64,000 nt of DNA from Himantopus leucocephalus. Lineage: Eukaryota; Chordata; Aves; Charadriiformes; Recurvirostridae. Position 1 is the stretch's first letter. Each line of letters opens with the position of its first letter. Location of the stretch: assembly GCA_003993805.1 (NCBI GenBank), contig RSEF01000031.1, positions 54,733,835 through 54,797,834 of the forward strand, written 5' to 3'. Shown piece by piece: positions 13,101 to 23,282 of the stretch. A model generated the notes under the pieces. The model was not told where the DNA came from. It saw only the letters and a program-made list of their open reading frames with translations, and did not search any database. The position numbers and the translations under genes were made by a program.

Positions 13101-14181
13101 GAAAAATTGATTAGAGCTGCATGAAGCTGTTCCCTAGAGATTTGAACTCTGGTACATGTGCCCTCCCAGCTATCTTAGTCACTGCTGTGTTGCCCATTTC
13201 ATTTGCAGCTGGCTCACCTTGTTCGTTTGTGCTGACCTAGTTTATCTGACTACTTTTGATGGCCATGGCAGAGCAGGAGAGAGGAATTAAGGGGAAAAAA
13301 AAATAATAAAAAAACCCCAAAACTTGCTGCTTCGAGTTCTAGCGAGGCTCTCATTTTTCTCCCTTGCAGCCATCTCTGTTGTTTCACATCTTTTCAGCAT
13401 GAGAGTGCTTATACACCACACTGTGTTGCTGCATTATAATAAGCTTCAACAGGACGTCTCTCTTCAGGTCTGGTTTTGGAGACAGAGATGGGAGGATTTT
13501 AGCAGTAACAGTGTATACGGAAATGCATGTCCTTGGCAACATGTGTTTATACTTCAGCAGTGAGCAGCATGAGAGGAATTTGGTATTTTAATAAAAAACA
13601 AAAGCCAAAAGACTGTTCTGTTCAAGGGAATAAAATATTTGTGAATTGAATGAGTAACTGCAGCAAAACTTGTGTTTCCTTATTATTTTGATTTTCTTTT
13701 TTCGCAGCAGAAATTGAACTATTCTGTTCCCATCCTTATTTAAGTAAGAGTTTCAGATTTTTGTGATTTATTTTTTTAATTGAGGTTGAATATATTTTCA
13801 TTTTCTTGAGTTATTCTGAAATTTCTCTTCCCACATACCAATACTCTTCTGGTTTAGTGGCTAAACTGAGATTTCCACTATTCACACAACTTCCTAGTTA
13901 TGAATGCCTGACCTAGACAATTCAATACTGCTCTCTGCTGTGTGGTGTGGGTTATAGGAAAAACATGCTAAGCTTAACGTATTGGTTAACGTATTTTCAG
14001 TACCCAGCACAACATGCTTCCAGTGTGCATCTTCTGACCATAAAACACTTTCTCTGCTAAAGCAAATGTATCTGGAGGCTGTTCAGTCCCTTCATGTTTG
14101 TGGTTGTTGCTTTTTCTTTTTTGCTCATAGTGCGGCTATTAAAAAAAATAGTTTGATAGCTTGGCCAATGATGCATAAGAC
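10181..14181. other. Unique non-coding sequence, no gene recognised
   Basis: I see nothing assignable to a gene or repeat family. The + strand is mostly T-rich (for example 10230-10560 and 13680-13830). Frames at 10658-10990, 11293-11550 and 12280-12682 are short and lack recognisable motifs or consistent splice context. A partial CTCF-like half-site lies at 11464. Confidence 0.55.
11464..11474 (+). promoter_or_regulatory. Weak CTCF-like half-site
   Basis: CCAGGTGGCAG matches the 3' eleven positions of the published CTCF core CCASYAGRKGGCRS perfectly, but the three 5' positions (ATG in place of CCA) do not. It is a partial match only and may not be bound. Confidence 0.2.
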
Positions 14182-14211
14182 AACTGTGGATTTTTTTTTT
14201 TATCCACAGTT
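14182..14211. repeat. Perfect 10-bp inverted repeat with T-only loop
   Basis: AACTGTGGAT (14182-14191) and ATCCACAGTT (14202-14211) are exact reverse complements separated by ten T residues. Transcribed from the + strand this gives a hairpin with a U-rich loop. The stem is too short for a miRNA precursor. Origin and role are unknown. Confidence 0.85.
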
Positions 14212-14896
14212 TTTTGAATTTGATTACATAGGAATCTAGAAAAGGGATTTTTTTTTCTTGTGTCCTTATGACCACTTCTTTTTTTTGCACTTGGTGAATA
14301 ACAAAAATGACAAGGGAAAAATACAGAACAATTTCACACCTGAGATTGAAGGAGTTGATTACTGTCATTTTGATGATGTGCCTTTTATATGTCTGCAGTG
14401 GTTAAGAAAGACTTTATGGTTTGGAGCATGAGCACTTTAGAGTGATTCAAAATTATTGAAGAGCTACAAATTTTGTAAAGTGCTTCAATTTGTTAGTGAC
14501 TCAAGCGGCGTTGTAGTGAGTTTTGTAAGGCTTTTAGTACGGTCGTATGCACAATCTATAAATGTTCTGGTAATCTTCCCTAGCTTCCCCACCCCCCTCC
14601 CTCCCCCCTGCCCCCTGCCTCCATGTGTTGGTGCTGTTGCTCGTAAAGCGCCCTCTCCTAATATCAACATTTCTTTCCAGCAGCAGCATCCTGCACACAG
14701 CTGCAGCCTGGCCCAGGTGGAACGGAGGGGATCACCGCAACGCTACCGTAATAAATGCATCCCAGTGCTGGTAGGGACATCAGTCACATCCAAGGTGCAT
14801 CACCCCCTGGTTGTGGAAAAAGAGGATGCATTTCACTCTCACATATTTAAAGCCCAAACAGTTTGTGAAACTGAGATCAGAAAAGGTTTGCTATTT
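14212..14896. other. Unique sequence with a GC-richer core
   Basis: The left part is AT-rich. From about 14560 to 14830 the sequence is GC-richer around the C-tract. A + frame (14456-14959) stays open across it but its translation is low complexity toward the end and matches no known family. Confidence 0.4.
14587..14615 (-). other. C-rich tract: i-motif on + strand, G-quadruplex on - strand
   Basis: Five C tracts (4, 6, 3, 6 and 5 long at 14587-14590, 14592-14597, 14599-14601, 14603-14608 and 14611-14615) are separated by loops of 1-2 bases. The minus strand therefore meets the usual G3N1-7 quadruplex rule and the + strand could form an i-motif. Such tracts are often near promoters, but no transcription start can be placed here. 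Confidence 0.7.
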
Positions 14897-14925
14897 AAAA
14901 AAAAAAAAANAAAAAAAAAAAAAAA
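14897..14925. repeat. Poly(A) tract with an unresolved base
   Basis: A run of 28 A residues is interrupted by one N at 14910, probably a consensus failure in a homopolymer. I found no upstream SINE, LINE or processed-transcript sequence that would make it a retrotransposition tail. Confidence 0.9.
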
Positions 14926-15979
14926 GAAATCCTACTACATTACAAAAATAAAGTACTAAGCTGTCACTTTCTTACGAACTCTTATGGCCATGGAATTACT
15001 TTCTTATTCAAAGTGGTCTTAGACATTGTAGAGAAACTCTTTCCTTTATGTGATGACACGATTGGGTTATTTTGAGTGTAAATCACAACTTTTGTGCATG
15101 CGTTCCCTTGATTTTTCTCCTCATTTTGCAAAGCAGCATGAGAACAGTTCAGTTTGCTTAGCAATCTCCATTGCCCATCCTAGTCAGGCAGGAATGCCTA
15201 AAAGTTGTGGTTTTATAATACAAATGCTCTGACTTGAAATAACCAGGAACATTCACATATCCTATCAACAGTGCATTTCCTACTCAATATTACACAAAGC
15301 AAAGTCAAATTTCCTAACATATTTATAGTAAGTTTTCTGCAAGATCTTGATTTTTTTTTAAATTATTTTTTCAGCATTACACATTTGGAATGACTGTGTC
15401 TTCCCTTTAGTGGGTTGCTTGTGACTTTTGAAATCCAACATCATCTTAGCTGTGATACAAATTGCATTTTGTCTTATGAATGAATATAAACCCAAGATCA
15501 TAAACCTCCTCGTCTGAGTCCTCATGGTGAGCAAGATTTATGTTTGTCTGTTTGGGGATGTGTACTTGTTTTCTTGGGGATTGGCTGGAAGCGAGTGTCA
15601 GCAATGTGCTTCCCTCAAAGTTGGTGGGAACTTTCACCTAAGGGGGGAAAAAAAACCAACACAAAAAACCAAACCCAACTGTATTCTTATAAAACTTGTA
15701 CTAGGAATTCACTCAGTTCTACCCATAATAATGAGTCTAAAGAGTTTCCTCTTTGGAGCACTTTTATTAAGAACACATTTATGAATTAACACATGATTAC
15801 AGATATGTCATGCTCTGTACAGTTAGAATTTTGAAATGCTGGGAGTAAGGCACTGACTGTTTGGTTTTTACTTGTAGCCTCTGAGACATCTGACCTTTTT
15901 AGGGGTAACGAGGAGAGCAGCGTTCAAAGACAAAAGTGGCAGTAAGCCAAACGTAGTTATGCACTGTCTTATGCAAAAA
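14926..15979. other. Unique non-coding sequence before gap 1
   Basis: No gene or repeat family is recognised. It contains short low-complexity stretches, notably an A/C-rich run at 15640-15680, and ends in an A run at the gap edge. Confidence 0.5.
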
Positions 15980-16979
15980 NNNNNNNNNNNNNNNNNNNNN
16001 NNNNNNNNNNNNNNNNNNNNNNNNNNNNNNNNNNNNNNNNNNNNNNNNNNNNNNNNNNNNNNNNNNNNNNNNNNNNNNNNNNNNNNNNNNNNNNNNNNNN
16101 NNNNNNNNNNNNNNNNNNNNNNNNNNNNNNNNNNNNNNNNNNNNNNNNNNNNNNNNNNNNNNNNNNNNNNNNNNNNNNNNNNNNNNNNNNNNNNNNNNNN
16201 NNNNNNNNNNNNNNNNNNNNNNNNNNNNNNNNNNNNNNNNNNNNNNNNNNNNNNNNNNNNNNNNNNNNNNNNNNNNNNNNNNNNNNNNNNNNNNNNNNNN
16301 NNNNNNNNNNNNNNNNNNNNNNNNNNNNNNNNNNNNNNNNNNNNNNNNNNNNNNNNNNNNNNNNNNNNNNNNNNNNNNNNNNNNNNNNNNNNNNNNNNNN
16401 NNNNNNNNNNNNNNNNNNNNNNNNNNNNNNNNNNNNNNNNNNNNNNNNNNNNNNNNNNNNNNNNNNNNNNNNNNNNNNNNNNNNNNNNNNNNNNNNNNNN
16501 NNNNNNNNNNNNNNNNNNNNNNNNNNNNNNNNNNNNNNNNNNNNNNNNNNNNNNNNNNNNNNNNNNNNNNNNNNNNNNNNNNNNNNNNNNNNNNNNNNNN
16601 NNNNNNNNNNNNNNNNNNNNNNNNNNNNNNNNNNNNNNNNNNNNNNNNNNNNNNNNNNNNNNNNNNNNNNNNNNNNNNNNNNNNNNNNNNNNNNNNNNNN
16701 NNNNNNNNNNNNNNNNNNNNNNNNNNNNNNNNNNNNNNNNNNNNNNNNNNNNNNNNNNNNNNNNNNNNNNNNNNNNNNNNNNNNNNNNNNNNNNNNNNNN
16801 NNNNNNNNNNNNNNNNNNNNNNNNNNNNNNNNNNNNNNNNNNNNNNNNNNNNNNNNNNNNNNNNNNNNNNNNNNNNNNNNNNNNNNNNNNNNNNNNNNNN
16901 NNNNNNNNNNNNNNNNNNNNNNNNNNNNNNNNNNNNNNNNNNNNNNNNNNNNNNNNNNNNNNNNNNNNNNNNNNNNNNN
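15980..16979. other. Assembly gap, 1000 N
   Basis: Exactly 1000 N, so a placeholder length and not a measured one. Both edges are A-rich (five A before, nine A after), suggesting the assembly broke at a long A-rich tract or an A-tailed repeat. Any open frame drawn through it is an artefact. Confidence 0.98.
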
Positions 16980-19900
16980 AAAAAAAAAGAAAAACCCAAA
17001 CCGACACAGCAAACGGACAGGAAAGCTTATCTGTGTTCAGTGTCCATTGATGAAAGCACTGTTCTCTGATCCATGCTGCTATTGTTGGTTTTAGTTTAGC
17101 TCCCTCTCAATCAATATCTAACGGGGCATGATTTAATAAGGTTTTATAATCTCCAAAAATGGGGGGAGGGCAGTTGTGGTATTGTCATTCATCAAAGGGG
17201 GCCTTTCAGGTTTCTTTGCTTTCACCTGCTGGGACCCATTTGGTCTCTTTCAAAGAGAATGCAATGACAAAATGAATGAGAAATGCTAGAATAAGAGTCC
17301 CTTATTCTGCCCAATAGTATAATCAATGAGTACTTGTAATCCCTATTGTACTTCACAGAGGTAGTTGTAAGACAATTAAATCTTGCTTCTCAGGCAAATG
17401 ATTTTGGTAGTTAACCTGAAACAGCCAACAATATTGTAGAGAATGAATGCCTCTGAAGCAATGATGTAATGGGATACTGCTTAGCTAGAAAAGCCTGGTG
17501 GTTTGGGTTTTTTTGTTTTTGTTTTTGTTTTTTGGTAGCCTGGAACTGCAGTACATGTGAGCTATGATTACAGAAAAATACTGGAAAAAGAAGAAGAGAT
17601 TTTAATTTTAACTCTCAAAGGTGTGAAAGAGGTGAATAATCCATATGTGTGCTCTTTTAAATGCAGTTTATATCTTAAAAGTACTACAAGAGAGTCTTAT
17701 ATTTTTATGACAGTCTAAATTCTAAACCGTGGCTTAATAAATAGCAAACATTTACATAGTTAACATCATCATGATGTGACAACCAATTTAGCTTTAATTT
17801 CATTTGCATCAGCTAAATTCAATTCTAGCCTTTTTTCTTCTTGCTGAATTGCTTCCATGTCAAAAGAGAGCTTGTACTGTTTTGAAGAGACATGCATTCA
17901 TTCTGTACTCTGCATTATTTGTCCACCTTCTACTGCAAGGACGTTATTCTCTGAAAAGCACTTATCTCTTGCATCGTACCAGCTTATGTATTTTTCTCTT
18001 AAAAATTGCATTTTTGGTATTAGACTCACTCTTGCATCATTTACATATTTCAGCAGAATCGTAAACGTTTGGTGCTGAGTGCTCCACAAAACAGAAATGG
18101 TCAAATAAGAATTGTTATGCCTCAGACAGCACATCCAGGAAATACCAGAGTCAGCAGATGTATTTGCACCCCTACTTTTGCATATTATATGAGAGATGAA
18201 GGGAAATGAATGTTATTTGCCATTTGTATTATAAAATATTGCTAACGTAGGCATGTATACTTTTATTGTTTTAAACAGCAATTGTACCAATAATTGAGAT
18301 TAGACTGCCAGTTTTCACTTTTCTACTCCAGATTTTAACGATAAAACCAAGCCCTGACATGGCTTTGCACTCCCCTGTTGGAAAATAGATCCATTCTTTC
18401 TTTTTTGGGGTGTAAGAGTGTCTCTGTGGCAAAAGGTTTATGACACTCAGACACGAGACAATGCTTTGCATCAGATAAAGGACAGTGCTCTTTCAGGAGA
18501 CAATCTACTTTATGAAAATTATCAGATATGCAAATATGTTAAAAAATACTAATTTTTCTACTAACTTCTTCTAAACAACTTTTTTGGGGGGGAGGTGTTA
18601 CATGAAAGAACTTACAGAAATACGTCGAGACTGTCAAAGCTCCCGAACCACTGTTCATGAATGCCAGCGGAAGGACTCTAATCCTTGCCAGCTTCCCAGG
18701 CTGCACACAACCACTTTGTGATAAATCCCATGAATGTTGTTTTGTACTTTGAATCATAAATACTTCTAACCTTGTCTTAAAATTAAAACTCTGTTGTCAG
18801 GGAAAAGTGACATAATGCATTCTAAAAATGTCGTATGGAATAGCTATTTTTTATAAATACTATCCTGCAAAGCAGAGCTGGGACAAGAGAGAACAAAAAT
18901 TTATTCAGCTGTGCCTTAACTCTCATTTTGGGCAGAGACCACCAAACTTTCTGATTATGCTATGGATATTATGCTAAGATTATTCAGCGTTGAGTAGGAA
19001 AAAGTGTTGCATGTGGGATACGGTGGAAAAGGACATAAAAGAAGAGGGATGCAGTTTAGTGATGGTTCAAAGAAGAAGGCAGAAGGAAACCATGATAGGG
19101 GTTCCCAGTGAGAAAGACCCTTGCCCGTATGCACACAACACTGCTGCTTACTGCAGTTTCTGCACGTAGGTGCTGTGAACCAGCTGGAACGCAAGCGTGT
19201 TTTTAAACCAAAGACTCTCTGATGATACTTCCAAGAATAACTGGCCATGTGTGGGCAGTGCCGAGCCAGACTCACAAAAGGCTCCCCTTCCTCGCTCGGC
19301 ATAGGCCATGGTGATGGATGGTGTGGAGGAGTTCACTGGATGGGGAGAGCAGCCAGCTGTGCTCTCCACGGCTTTCGCCAGCAGCAACAGGAGAAACAAT
19401 TCCTCTAGTCTGTTCCTTTCTGCCCTGTTTTTGTGTTTGCTGGGTGTTTCCTTTGCCTCATGACAAGGTGATGCTTTCCTTCTCAAGTTCTTCAGCTCTG
19501 GCTTAAGCGATGCAGTGGAGGAAGGAGTCTACCTCTACAGCTCCACTCTCACCCCCTTGATAAATAAAAGCAACGTCGGTAAACATGGTATGTTTGTAGC
19601 TTTATGGTGCTGTTGAACTCATCTGGCTAACCAGCAGTGACAACATTGCTGAAGGCTTCTCCTTCACTCTGATTGCCCAGCATAGTAAATCCATCACAGG
19701 AGAAGCAGCAAGAGTTGTCCCGCTCTTGTTTCTTTCAAAAACAAGAGCTTAGGAAAGTCACCTAGCAGCTGCCAGGTACATTCTCTTATTTTCTCTCCTG
19801 ATGGCCAGGCTGAGATTTGCTGGAGATGCAAGCCTTGGACAGCTTGCAAGGTGGACAGGACTTAAAAAAAAAAAAAACACGTGGAAAGCTGCTAGGAGAA

Positions 19901-20195
19901 GGCTTTTCAGGTAGCTGCATGCTGTTTCTGAGGGCAGAATTAGCATGCCTGTTGAGTTTCGTTGGTGCGATGGCATGAGATGAAGGAAGCGCAAGTGCCT
20001 CTGTGTACAGAAAAAAGTTCAAAGGCAATAATTGTGTCCCTTAATTTTCTTTTCTTCTTTATTTTCTGTGTCAAGGATATTTGAAACAGCTGTGAAGCTA
20101 CTGTGAAATTAGTTTTTTCTTTAGCAGGACACACTCATCTCTGTTTTAATACCTGGGTTTTAATACAGGGCTGCCTTTGGTTGTATTTGACCGAT
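16980..20195. other. Unique non-coding sequence, no gene recognised
   Basis: AT-rich single-copy-looking DNA. A T-rich (T5-7 G) tract lies at 17501-17534. An ATGCAAAT octamer occurs singly at 18528. Overlapping frames at 18955-19506 lie in a somewhat GC-richer patch, on both strands, and have no recognisable domain. Confidence 0.5.
17501..17534. repeat. (GTTTTT)n-like low-complexity tract
   Basis: Runs of five to seven T separated by single G or GGG residues, for example TTTTTGTTTTTGTTTTTG. Simple repeat with no further structure visible. Confidence 0.85.
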
Positions 20196-20217
20196 GGTGG
20201 CTGGCTGGTGGCTGGCT
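20196..20217. repeat. Two-copy 11-bp tandem duplication
   Basis: GGTGGCTGGCT occurs twice in direct succession (20196-20206 and 20207-20217). This is a short replication-slippage type repeat. Confidence 0.85.
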
Positions 20218-21060
20218 GAATACTCTTTCTTTACTGGACTTTTATGTTATTTTGCTTTTAATGGATTTTGAGATGTTTTAAAGAAATTGAAACAGAGTTT
20301 ATAACACTGTTCCTATATTTCAAATTCATAAAAAATATTTTTTCTTTCCTAATAAAAAAGCAGGATTTTGTTCTGTATCTATTTCTTTTTTTTTTTTTCT
20401 TGGGGAGGGGCAGAGGGAGGGAGGTACCGATTTTTCTGTGGAGCTGCATCATCAAGAAGGGGACTTCAGGGATTAATACAACTGTATGTGTTGATACACA
20501 GTGCAGTAGCATTCGACATATGCACTTGGTAGTTACAGAGTTAATTTTCAGCAGTAACTCAGCAAGATAAGCTAACTAAGATCAAATCACAAGGCCACAC
20601 AAAAATCCCAAAGGAAAAGAAAAACACCAGTCCTCATTTATGTCAGCGTGTCTGCTGTGCAAACGTAGGAGGGGAAGTTTGCAGCCAGAAGAGAGATATT
20701 TCAAATAAACAAGTCCATTTTTGTAAAAAATATAATACAAATCAAAACATCGGCTAATGCAGTCAAAAGCCCTTACAGAACTCGCGCTATTTGTGCACAG
20801 GTGCAACAGAAGGGTTCCTTTATTTCCTTTTCATAGCCCTACCTTTAATCTTCAGCTTAACTACAGCCTCTGCTCTTTGTACTTTCCCCGGCTATTCCCA
20901 CAGCGGCGGGGTTAAATGAGAGGGACAGATATGATTGCTCTGTAGTCCTACTCGGGAGCACTAATGTCTCTCAAAATCGTAACATCAAAGTTACCAGGAG
21001 TCACGCCAACTGTGGCTTCTCAGGTGGTTTTAAAACCATTCCAATTCACGCATTTAAAGA
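20218..21060. other. Unique non-coding sequence, no gene recognised
   Basis: AT-rich with T-homopolymers near 20385-20400. A small GC-richer spot lies near 20885-20915. No gene or repeat family recognised. Confidence 0.45.
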
Positions 21061-21300
21061 AAAGTTTGCCATTCTTAAATGTCATTTCCTGGCTCGGTTT
21101 TACGCGCGCACGCGGACCTGAAATGGCTGCTGGCTTTGCATCGGGCGCCACTGCAAATTTTGCAGCTCGGGTGCGTGCTGACACCGAGGGGGATTAAGAC
21201 GAACTCTCTCAAAGCTGTCTCGCATGAACAGCCTGCGCTGCCCGGGTCCTTCAGTAACGTACCTGCCTTACAGGCTGCTGTCTGGGTGCCTCCGTGGGAA
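21061..21300. promoter_or_regulatory. CpG-dense patch, possible small CpG island
   Basis: I count 17 CpG dinucleotides in 240 bases, including ACGCGCGCACGCGG at about 21101-21114, against a background of very few. Frames are open on both strands (21079-21420 + and 21075-21410 -) as expected from base composition. No TATA box or initiator can be assigned with confidence. It is too short for a classical CpG island but could be a promoter or hypomethylated regulatory element. Confidence 0.35.
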
Positions 21301-23012
21301 CAGGTACCTGCCTTTTTGTGCAGAAAATTACTTGCGAGCCAGAGGAACAGGTCTGCCGTAACTCTTGCCACCTGCTTCTTTATAGCTGGGCTATTGCAGG
21401 CGGTTTCCACGGCAGGCTAACATCACCTGCCCCGCAGGGACCTGTGGTTAAACCTCACTAAACTGCTGCTTAGGAATGCTATACACTGGCGGGGCTGTAA
21501 AGCTTTAGATGTTATTTATATCTGTGGAAAAGCATAATTCAAGATAATTCAAAAGCACCTGATGGGTTATCATCACGTTTTTGTTTATTTTTAAGACTCA
21601 TTTTGGTTTAGTCTCTTTTGGGAGGAGATGCTTCATCTGACAAAATTTAACCTCGAATTCTTTCCTGCACAAAAGTCTATGCAAGGATTTACACGTGCAA
21701 CAAAATTTGCGACGGTGAGGCCAGATTCCTGATATAGTTCAAAGGAACTGCAGTCACTCGCGCTTACTGTGCTGTAGAGCTTTCCGCCATATATAGTTCA
21801 CACACTTGTGGTAGAAACCAGGTTGCCATATAGACCTTCTGGCCTTTCCAAGAACCCAGCTGGTCTGGATCTGACTCAGATGTGAAAGAGTTTTTACAAG
21901 ATTCATCCCATTATTTGTAGTAATATGGAATTCTAAATTGTAAGACCCTAAAATTTAAAAAAAAAAAAAAGATGACCAGGGATGATTGTTGGTTCAATAA
22001 AAAGTGTAAACACCAACTGGCTTGCACTGAAAAAAAAGAAAATTCGCAACACACTTTCTGGGTATGGGTTGCAGAGTAGCAAGACTCATCTCAGGGTTTT
22101 CAGGGCTCTGTTGTTTTGCCTATGACTTAGACATAAATTCCTAATTCTACCTCTGTTACAAGATGTGGCAATTTTATTTAAAACATCTTTAAAAGGAAAG
22201 ATCCTCCCCAAAACCCCAAGAGGTATATCAGACATCCATATTATAATTGAAATCATGCAAAAATTGTCCAGTTTCAGAATTTGCTGTGCCAGGCACAACA
22301 GAAGTTTTACACAGGTTACAAAAATCTCAGCTTTTTCTCTAGCCAGGTTAGAGTTGTCTGGGTTTTTGAATTCTTTTTGTTGGACACATGTGAAATTAAT
22401 GATTTAGCAACTTCAAACATTTCAACTTGGACTGATGACAAAGAAAATATAATCGTAGTTTGTGCCCAAGGCAAAAAACTTGTGTGTTTCACATAGCTTT
22501 AGAAAATACAAGTTTAAGACCTTTGTGGATGATATGGACTTCTATAATAGCAAATCAGAAGCTAGGAAATCTATTATATCTGTATAAACTTAACTATATC
22601 AATAGCATATGAAATAAATCATGCTGTTCAGTTTCCTAGTGTGTAATAACTTTTCTGAGAATATAATTTTTCTACAAGCGGTTTAAAAGTGTTTCTTAAA
22701 ATGTACTCCAAACTACAACAGGTTTGTCATTCATGCACTGCTGAGCTGTGCTGAATTTTACTTTTTTTTCTGTTATTTCAAATCAAGGAAGTTATCCAAA
22801 GGATCAAAAGAACTTTTATACGGCCATTTTGTGATGGAAAAAATGATGGTGCATGCCAGTATATAGTAATTTTTCATACCGCAAAGGTGCAGATAGTGGT
22901 AAAAAGCTTGGCAGGCGTGTCGCAAAAGCACAGAGATAGCGGGCCAAATTTATCCCTCGTGCAACCTTGCTGAAATCAGCAAACCTGCACCAGGGAAAAA
23001 ACAGGACAGTTC
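21301..23012. other. Unique non-coding sequence, no gene recognised
   Basis: AT-rich DNA with A homopolymers (for example 21957-21971). No repeat family or coding signal recognised. Confidence 0.5.
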
Positions 23013-23105
23013 TTAAAAAACAAACAAACGAAAAAAAAAACCAAAACCAAAACAAAAAAAACTCCAAAAACCAAAAAAAACCCAAACCCCCGAAACCGAA
23101 ACCCG
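23013..23105. repeat. A/C-rich low-complexity tract
   Basis: About 90 bases made almost only of A and C, arranged as A runs interrupted by C, CC or CCC. The minus strand is accordingly T/G-rich. It directly precedes the G-tract and GC-rich repeat at 23155-23238, and gives long spurious frames on both strands (Lys/Asn/Pro-rich or Phe/Gly/Leu-rich). Confidence 0.9.
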
Positions 23106-23154
23106 TACTTTTTTTTCCCAAGAAGAAAACGAACCCCGGCCGTGTCTGTTTGCC

Positions 23155-23181
23155 GGGCGGGTCGGGTCGGGCCGGGCCGGG
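23155..23181 (+). other. Strong G-quadruplex motif (six G3 tracts)
   Basis: GGG occurs at 23155, 23159, 23164, 23169, 23174 and 23179 with loops C, TC, TC, CC and CC. Six triple-G tracts with loops of one or two bases is a very strong parallel G-quadruplex pattern on the + strand. Formation in cells is inferred, not shown. Confidence 0.85.
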
Positions 23182-23195
23182 CCGGTCGCCGCGGG

Positions 23196-23238
23196 GCTGC
23201 GCGGTGCTGCGCGGTGCTGCGCGGGTCTGCGCGGTGCT
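23196..23238. repeat. GC-rich 10-bp tandem repeat, about four units
   Basis: The unit GCTGCGCGGT is repeated in phase from 23196 with one variant unit (GCGCGGGTCT region at 23219-23228). It is packed with CpGs and lies immediately after the G-tract. Confidence 0.88.
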
Positions 23239-23243
23239 CTCCT

Positions 23244-23255
23244 GCCATCTAGCGG
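23244..23255 (-). promoter_or_regulatory. CTCF-like binding site
   Basis: GCCATCTAGCGG on the + strand matches 11 of 12 positions of GCCMYCTRSTGG, the reverse complement of the CTCF core CCASYAGRKGGC. The only mismatch is C for T at the tenth position. It sits at the edge of a CpG-dense, G-quadruplex-bearing patch, a context in which CTCF sites are often found. Occupancy is inferred. Confidence 0.45.
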
Positions 23256-23282
23256 CTCCCGTCCGGCATCCCGGCGGGGTAA

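Noticed and set aside
14897..14925. Poly(A) run as the tail of a processed pseudogene or SINE
   Set aside because: No recognisable transcript or SINE body upstream and no target-site duplication seen.
15868..17050. Long open frames of 347-379 codons across the first gap
   Set aside because: Almost all codons are N; the frames exist only because N cannot form a stop.
18528..18535. Single ATGCAAAT octamer (others at about 12073 and 37796)
   Set aside because: An 8-mer is expected a few times in 64 kb of AT-rich DNA; without the extended motif or clustering it is not evidence of regulation.
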